Source of the DNA: Peptoniphilaceae bacterium
Lineage (GTDB): Bacteria; Bacillota; Clostridia; Tissierellales; Peptoniphilaceae
Direction of reading: 5' to 3'
DNA length: 64,000 nt
NCBI GenBank assembly: GCA_028726605.1
Contig: JAQYPV010000022.1
Location: forward strand, 85,872 to 149,871
In this document: one piece after another, positions 61,779-64,000 of the stretch
Position numbering within the stretch: position 1 is the stretch's first letter
Layout of the letters: every line of letters begins with the position of its first letter
The notes under the pieces: generated by a model
Databases searched by the model: none
Told to the model about the DNA's origin: nothing
Seen by the model: only the letters and a program-made list of their open reading frames with translations
Translations under genes and position numbers: made by a program

Positions 61779-62228
61779 CTAAAAGCGACCGCTGGAACCG
61801 AATCCTTCCGAGCCGCGTTCCGTTTCGTCGAGGGCATCACACGGCTGAAGAACCGGCTGCACGTAAGGGATGACGACCATCTGCGCCACGCGCTCCCCCG
61901 GTTCCACGCGCAGCGCTCCGCTTCCGTGATAGTACAGAGGAATGCGAATCTCGCCGCGGTAATCCTCGTCGATGATGCCCACGCCGTTGGACAACACGAG
62001 TCCTTTCATGCCCAGTCCCGAGCGAATGGCGATGAGCCCGAAATGCCCACGCGGCAGCGCCACCCGCACTCCCGTATGGACGGTCGCATGGTCGCCCGTC
62101 TCAAACACCAGCGCTTCGGGATTTGCCACGTGTAAATCCAGCCCCGCTGCAAAAGCATTGGCGTACACGGGACACTGGCCGTCGAACCGGATCGGCATGA
62201 CGCACCGCTCGTCCTGATTTTCGTTCAT
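61779..62228 (-). CDS. dut: dUTP diphosphatase
   Basis: Dut hydrolyses dUTP to dUMP, keeping uracil out of DNA. The 149-residue trimeric-type enzyme shows all five motifs: AGLDLHV, RSGLGMKGLVL, NGVGIIDEDYRGEI, PGERVAQMV and RGSEGFGSSG. The ATG at 62228 has an AAAGGG site. The direct repeat GGTCGCTT occurs on both sides of the stop codon, a small local duplication. Confidence 0.96.
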   Translation of the reverse strand: MNENQDERCVMPIRFDGQCPVYANAFAAGLDLHVANPEALVFETGDHATVHTGVRVALPRGHFGLIAIRSGLGMKGLVLSNGVGIIDEDYRGEIRIPLYYHGSGALRVEPGERVAQMVVIPYVQPVLQPCDALDETERGSEGFGSSGRF

Positions 62229-62244
62229 GCGTTTCCCTTTCTTT

Positions 62245-62250
62245 ATTATA
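62245..62250 (-). promoter_or_regulatory. Probable -10 element of dut
   Basis: On the minus strand an exact TATAAT lies 16 bases upstream of the dut ATG. That is very close, so the transcript would have almost no leader before the ribosome binding site. No clear -35 is seen. Confidence 0.5.
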
Positions 62251-62274
62251 GAGACCATCCGGCTGTCCTGACAT

Positions 62275-63099
62275 TCAACGGGTTTCCCCGGCATGTTGCT
62301 CATTGAGCGCCATCACGCGGTATACGGCCTCGGCGACTCCATTTTCCGCCACAGGCGCGACGACCTCACGGGCTGCCGCTTTGGCCGCCGGTTGCCCATC
62401 GCCAATGGCGAAGCTCAGAGACGCCTTCTCCAGCATCGGCACGTCATTGTCATAATCGCCGATGGTGGCGATTTGGGAGGCGCTGATGCCGAGTGCCTCG
62501 GCGAGCGTCTGAATGCCCGCCCACTTGGACACCCCGGCCGCGGAGATTTCGATCTTATTCTGGGATGACACCGTGACGTAGAGCCTGCTGTCGTCCGCCC
62601 ACTGTGCAAAGACGTCCTGCACAGGAATGCCCCGAGGGTAGAGGTTGAGTTTCGTAATGCGCCAGCCGTCTGGCGCCACGTCCCGTTCTCGCACAATGCG
62701 CATGCCGGTTTTGTGCTGTACCAGACGCCCCACGGCGTAAAACAGCGCGCGCGGCAAGGTCACTGGCACGATGCTCTCGTCCAGGGTGTACGCCACGTAG
62801 AACCATTTTTTCTCATGCGCATAGGCGATGATCTCTTGCAAGGCGTCATGCGGAATGCATCGGGCGCTCAACAGCGTCGTACCGTCCTGCATGACGACGG
62901 CGCCGTTCGACGCGATGATGTGGCCCTGAATGTTCTGAGCACCCATGAGCTTTCGGGCGTTGCCAAACGGGCGTCCCGTCACCAGACTGAACGCCGTACC
63001 CGTCTCGATCAAATGTCGGATGGCCTTCGCATTTTCAGGCAAAACCCTGCCTCGCTGCGCCAGCGTTCCATCGAAGTCGGAACAAAAGAGTTGAATCAT
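62275..63099 (-). CDS. HAD-superfamily phosphatase, Cof type
   Basis: A 274-residue Cof-type HAD hydrolase. Motif I is FCSDFDGTLA with the nucleophile Asp, motif II SLVTGRPF, and motif IV GDYDNDVPMLEKA preceded by the K of motif III in the SKWAGIQTL segment. The C2B cap domain lies between. Such enzymes dephosphorylate sugar phosphates, nucleotides or cofactors; the substrate cannot be told. AGGAGG precedes the ATG. Confidence 0.92.
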   Translation of the reverse strand: MIQLFCSDFDGTLAQRGRVLPENAKAIRHLIETGTAFSLVTGRPFGNARKLMGAQNIQGHIIASNGAVVMQDGTTLLSARCIPHDALQEIIAYAHEKKWFYVAYTLDESIVPVTLPRALFYAVGRLVQHKTGMRIVRERDVAPDGWRITKLNLYPRGIPVQDVFAQWADDSRLYVTVSSQNKIEISAAGVSKWAGIQTLAEALGISASQIATIGDYDNDVPMLEKASLSFAIGDGQPAAKAAAREVVAPVAENGVAEAVYRVMALNEQHAGETR

Positions 63100-63117
63100 A
63101 GCCCCTCCTCGCGTTCT

Positions 63118-63126
63118 ATTCTACCA
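63118..63126 (-). promoter_or_regulatory. Extended -10 element of the HAD phosphatase gene
   Basis: On the minus strand TGGTAGAAT (63126-63118) is a near-consensus extended -10, 18 bases before the ATG. From here to 63224 I see only a short CCTCAA/TTGAGG inverted repeat (63172-63187). Confidence 0.55.
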
Positions 63127-63224
63127 TAGCCGACGCAAGCAGAACCGGCCTTTGTCACGCAGCATCGCAAACCTCAAGCGGTTGAGGAAGAATGGGTAAA
63201 ATAGAAACGATTTTGCACGAATGT

Positions 63225-63390
63225 CATCGCTTACCAGCGGCGATCGCAAGGGTACGTCGTCCCCGAAGCCTATACGCACGGCAGCAGTGAGCAACGCTCC
63301 CGGTGGTACAAAAAGGGCTTTGAGGCGGGTGATCTCTCCGAATTCAACACCTTCGACTACAAGACTTACCCCACAGTGGATTCGCTTTAA
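63225..63390 (+). pseudogene. C-terminal remnant of a neutral zinc metallopeptidase (YpfJ family)
   Basis: From 63235 to the TAA at 63390 the frame encodes QGYVVPEAYTHGSSEQR, then RWYKKGFEAGDLSEFNTF and a short tail. The VVP-xxx-THG-S-S-EQR-x-RW pattern is the C-terminal end of YpfJ-type putative neutral zinc metallopeptidases, normally about 300 residues. Directly before, HRL is encoded in another frame, so one extra base at 63234 appears to break the reading frame. There is no start codon, catalytic HExxH or ribosome binding site. Only this tail survives, between the HAD gene and tRNA-Thr. Confidence 0.65.
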
Positions 63391-63490
63391 ATTCTCCTTC
63401 GAGTGTCACACAGATGCCACGACGTGGCGGGTTTCTGGCGCTTCTGGCGTGTCAGATTCGGATGCCTCAAAAAAAAATCCAAAAAAGTAC

Positions 63491-63519
63491 TTGCAATTGT
63501 GAGCCAGTCTTGGTATAGT
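63491..63519 (+). promoter_or_regulatory. Promoter of tRNA-Thr
   Basis: TTGCAA (63491-63496), a 17-base spacer and TATAGT (63514-63519) with a TG two bases upstream form a strong extended -10 promoter. Transcription would start about eight bases before the tRNA. Confidence 0.85.
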
Positions 63520-63534
63520 ATTCGAGTACCTCAC

Positions 63535-63607
63535 GCCGGCATAGCTCAATTGGTAGAGCATCTGAATCGTAATCAGAGGGTTGAGGGTTCAAGTCCTTTT
63601 GCCGGCT
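63535..63607 (+). tRNA. tRNA-Thr (anticodon CGT)
   Basis: A complete cloverleaf: acceptor GCCGGCA pairs with TGCCGGC, the D arm contains AGCTCAATTGGTAGAGC, the anticodon stem TCTGA/TCAGA encloses ATCGTAA with anticodon CGT reading ACG, and the T loop is TTCAAGT. The 3' CCA is not encoded. It has its own promoter and terminator and is the only RNA gene seen in the window. Confidence 0.96.
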
Positions 63608-63611
63608 TAGT

Positions 63612-63656
63612 GAAAACCGCTTGGAATCAATGGTTCCAGGCGGTTTTCATTTTTTC
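63612..63656 (+). terminator. Intrinsic terminator of tRNA-Thr
   Basis: A long stem (GAAAACCGC paired with GCGGTTTTC, extended by TTGGAA/TTCCA) at 63612-63648 is followed by a T-run to 63656. It starts four bases after the tRNA. Confidence 0.93.
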
Positions 63657-63668
63657 TAAATTGTCTTG

Positions 63669-63690
63669 TGGTGTCTACCTGGTGTCTACC
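63669..63690. repeat. Tandem 11-base direct repeat downstream of tRNA-Thr
   Basis: TGGTGTCTACC occurs twice head to tail without a gap. It sits between the tRNA terminator and visibly AT-richer sequence. Paired short direct repeats of this kind serve as arm-type binding sites of tyrosine recombinases near tRNA attachment sites, but no integrase is in the window, so the role is open. Confidence 0.6.
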
Positions 63691-63716
63691 GTTTAATTTT
63701 ATGGGGTTTTGGCCAC

Positions 63717-63740
63717 AAAAAAAGCCGGCACACGGCCGGC
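63717..63740 (-). terminator. Intrinsic terminator facing left, after an incompletely seen minus-strand region
   Basis: On the minus strand GCCGGC/GCCGGC with a five-base loop is followed by seven T residues. In the plus direction it is followed by CTTCTTTT, so it may work weakly both ways. It implies a minus-strand transcript coming from beyond 63765. Confidence 0.75.
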
Positions 63741-63764
63741 CTTCTTTTACTCGTTTTCTTCTAA

Positions 63765-63854
63765 TTATTTTATATTCTCTTCATCCGCTCTCTTATCTTT
63801 CTCTTTCATGGAGTGAAAGAATGAGCCAAGAAGCAACGCAACGCTTGAAATCAA
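63765..63854 (-). CDS. Possible small membrane protein or C-terminal end of a broken gene
   Basis: A minus-strand frame, open from about 63872 to a TAA at 63765, encodes a hydrophobic stretch (SSLISSVALLLGSFF) followed by a charged tail MKEKDKRADEENIK, 24 bases before a terminator. A TTG at 63854 with AAGGG about nine bases upstream would give 29 residues. This looks like a real membrane-segment-plus-tail, but the upstream in-frame TAA means it is either a very small protein or a remnant. I cannot name it. Confidence 0.3.
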   Translation of the reverse strand: MISSVALLLGSFFHSMKEKDKRADEENIK

Positions 63855-64000
63855 ACTTGAAAACCCTTGGCCTTAGCTCATCCCGTATGGTGGGAGGCTT
63901 ACTACCAAGGATTGACATCTGGTTAAACATGGGCCAAACCAACTCGTCTAACCTGTGTAAAGCATACTATTTGGTTTCGTATATTTCAAGTACTATATAT
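63821..64000 (+). CDS. Possible gene start, open to the window edge
   Basis: From an ATG at 63821 with a well-spaced GGAG site the frame stays open for 60 codons to the edge. It begins MSQEATQRLKSNLKTLGLSS. It overlaps the minus-strand candidate at 63765-63854, so at most one is likely to be real. No family is recognised. Base composition here is AT-richer than the rest of the window. Confidence 0.25.
   Translation, partial: MSQEATQRLKSNLKTLGLSSSRMVGGLLPRIDIWLNMGQTNSSNLCKAYYLVSYISSTIY

Noticed and set aside
61760..61800. GGTCGCTT direct repeat on both sides of the dut stop as a possible regulatory site
   Set aside because: Two short copies caused by a local duplication are the simplest reading; no phasing or dyad symmetry suggests a binding site.
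63403..63696. A 97-codon plus-strand frame across the tRNA
   Set aside because: It translates the tRNA-Thr gene and its terminator and has no ribosome binding site.
1..64000. CRISPR arrays, insertion sequences, rRNA genes and an origin of replication
   Set aside because: No regularly spaced repeats, transposase motifs, rRNA segments or DnaA-box clusters were seen when reading the window.

Overview
The window is GC-rich, tightly packed bacterial chromosome that looks like a member of the Bacillota (Firmicutes). Gene order supports this. The run gmk-rpoZ-coaBC-priA-def-fmt-rsmB-rlmN-stp-prkC-rsgA-rpe-thiN facing rpmB and asp23-fakA is the classic Firmicutes block. RqcH/RqcP, IreB, PASTA kinase, RNase J and a mraZ-led division cluster fit too. 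The short dcw cluster and high GC would suit a GC-rich Tissierellia/Peptoniphilaceae-type anaerobe, but the genus is inference. No sporulation gene or CRISPR array was seen.

Layout. 1-1078: asp23-fakA (fakA cut by the edge) diverging from rpmB. 1101-13921 (minus): gmk down to a broken thiN. 14042-15831 (plus): rqcH alone. 15832-20093 (minus): tldD-tldE-cysteine desulfidase-like gene, ending in a transporter remnant. 20101-32290 (minus): about ten abutting genes, rarA-asnS-leuS-rrf2-alaS-ireB-ruvX-DUF1292-rnj-trhP. 32317-42522 (minus): dcw operon mraZ-rsmH-ftsL-ftsI-mraY-murD-ftsW-ftsQ-ftsZ-nrdR with a clear promoter, a triple MraZ box and a terminator. 42598-46822 (minus): hflX-yigZ-yebC-membrane protein-lgt with terminator. 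46883-51936 (plus): class A PBP and an OmpR-type two-component pair. 51919-61678 (minus): rqcP-divIC-tilS-hpt-ftsH-unknown-pyrG-ECF S component-coaX-dusB with terminator. 61779-63126 (minus): dut and a HAD phosphatase. 63225-64000: a broken metallopeptidase tail, a tRNA-Thr with its own promoter and terminator, then AT-richer DNA with a tandem repeat that may be the edge of an integrated element.

How the genes fit together. Most of the window is core machinery: translation (three aminoacyl-tRNA synthetases, fmt/def, rRNA and tRNA modification), septal wall synthesis (ftsI, ftsW, mraY, murD, PBP1A, lgt), PASTA-kinase signalling (prkC, stp and the probable substrate ireB), ribosome-associated quality control (rqcH, rqcP) and coenzyme A supply (coaX, coaBC and perhaps a pantothenate S component).

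I found no convincing new multi-gene system. The more unusual points are three gene remnants at transcription-unit borders, a 10-bp-phased MraZ operator over the mraZ ribosome binding site, acidic tails on L28 and omega, long Arg-rich cytoplasmic tails on FtsL and DivIC, one unrecognised membrane protein between ftsH and pyrG, and a possible integration boundary after tRNA-Thr.
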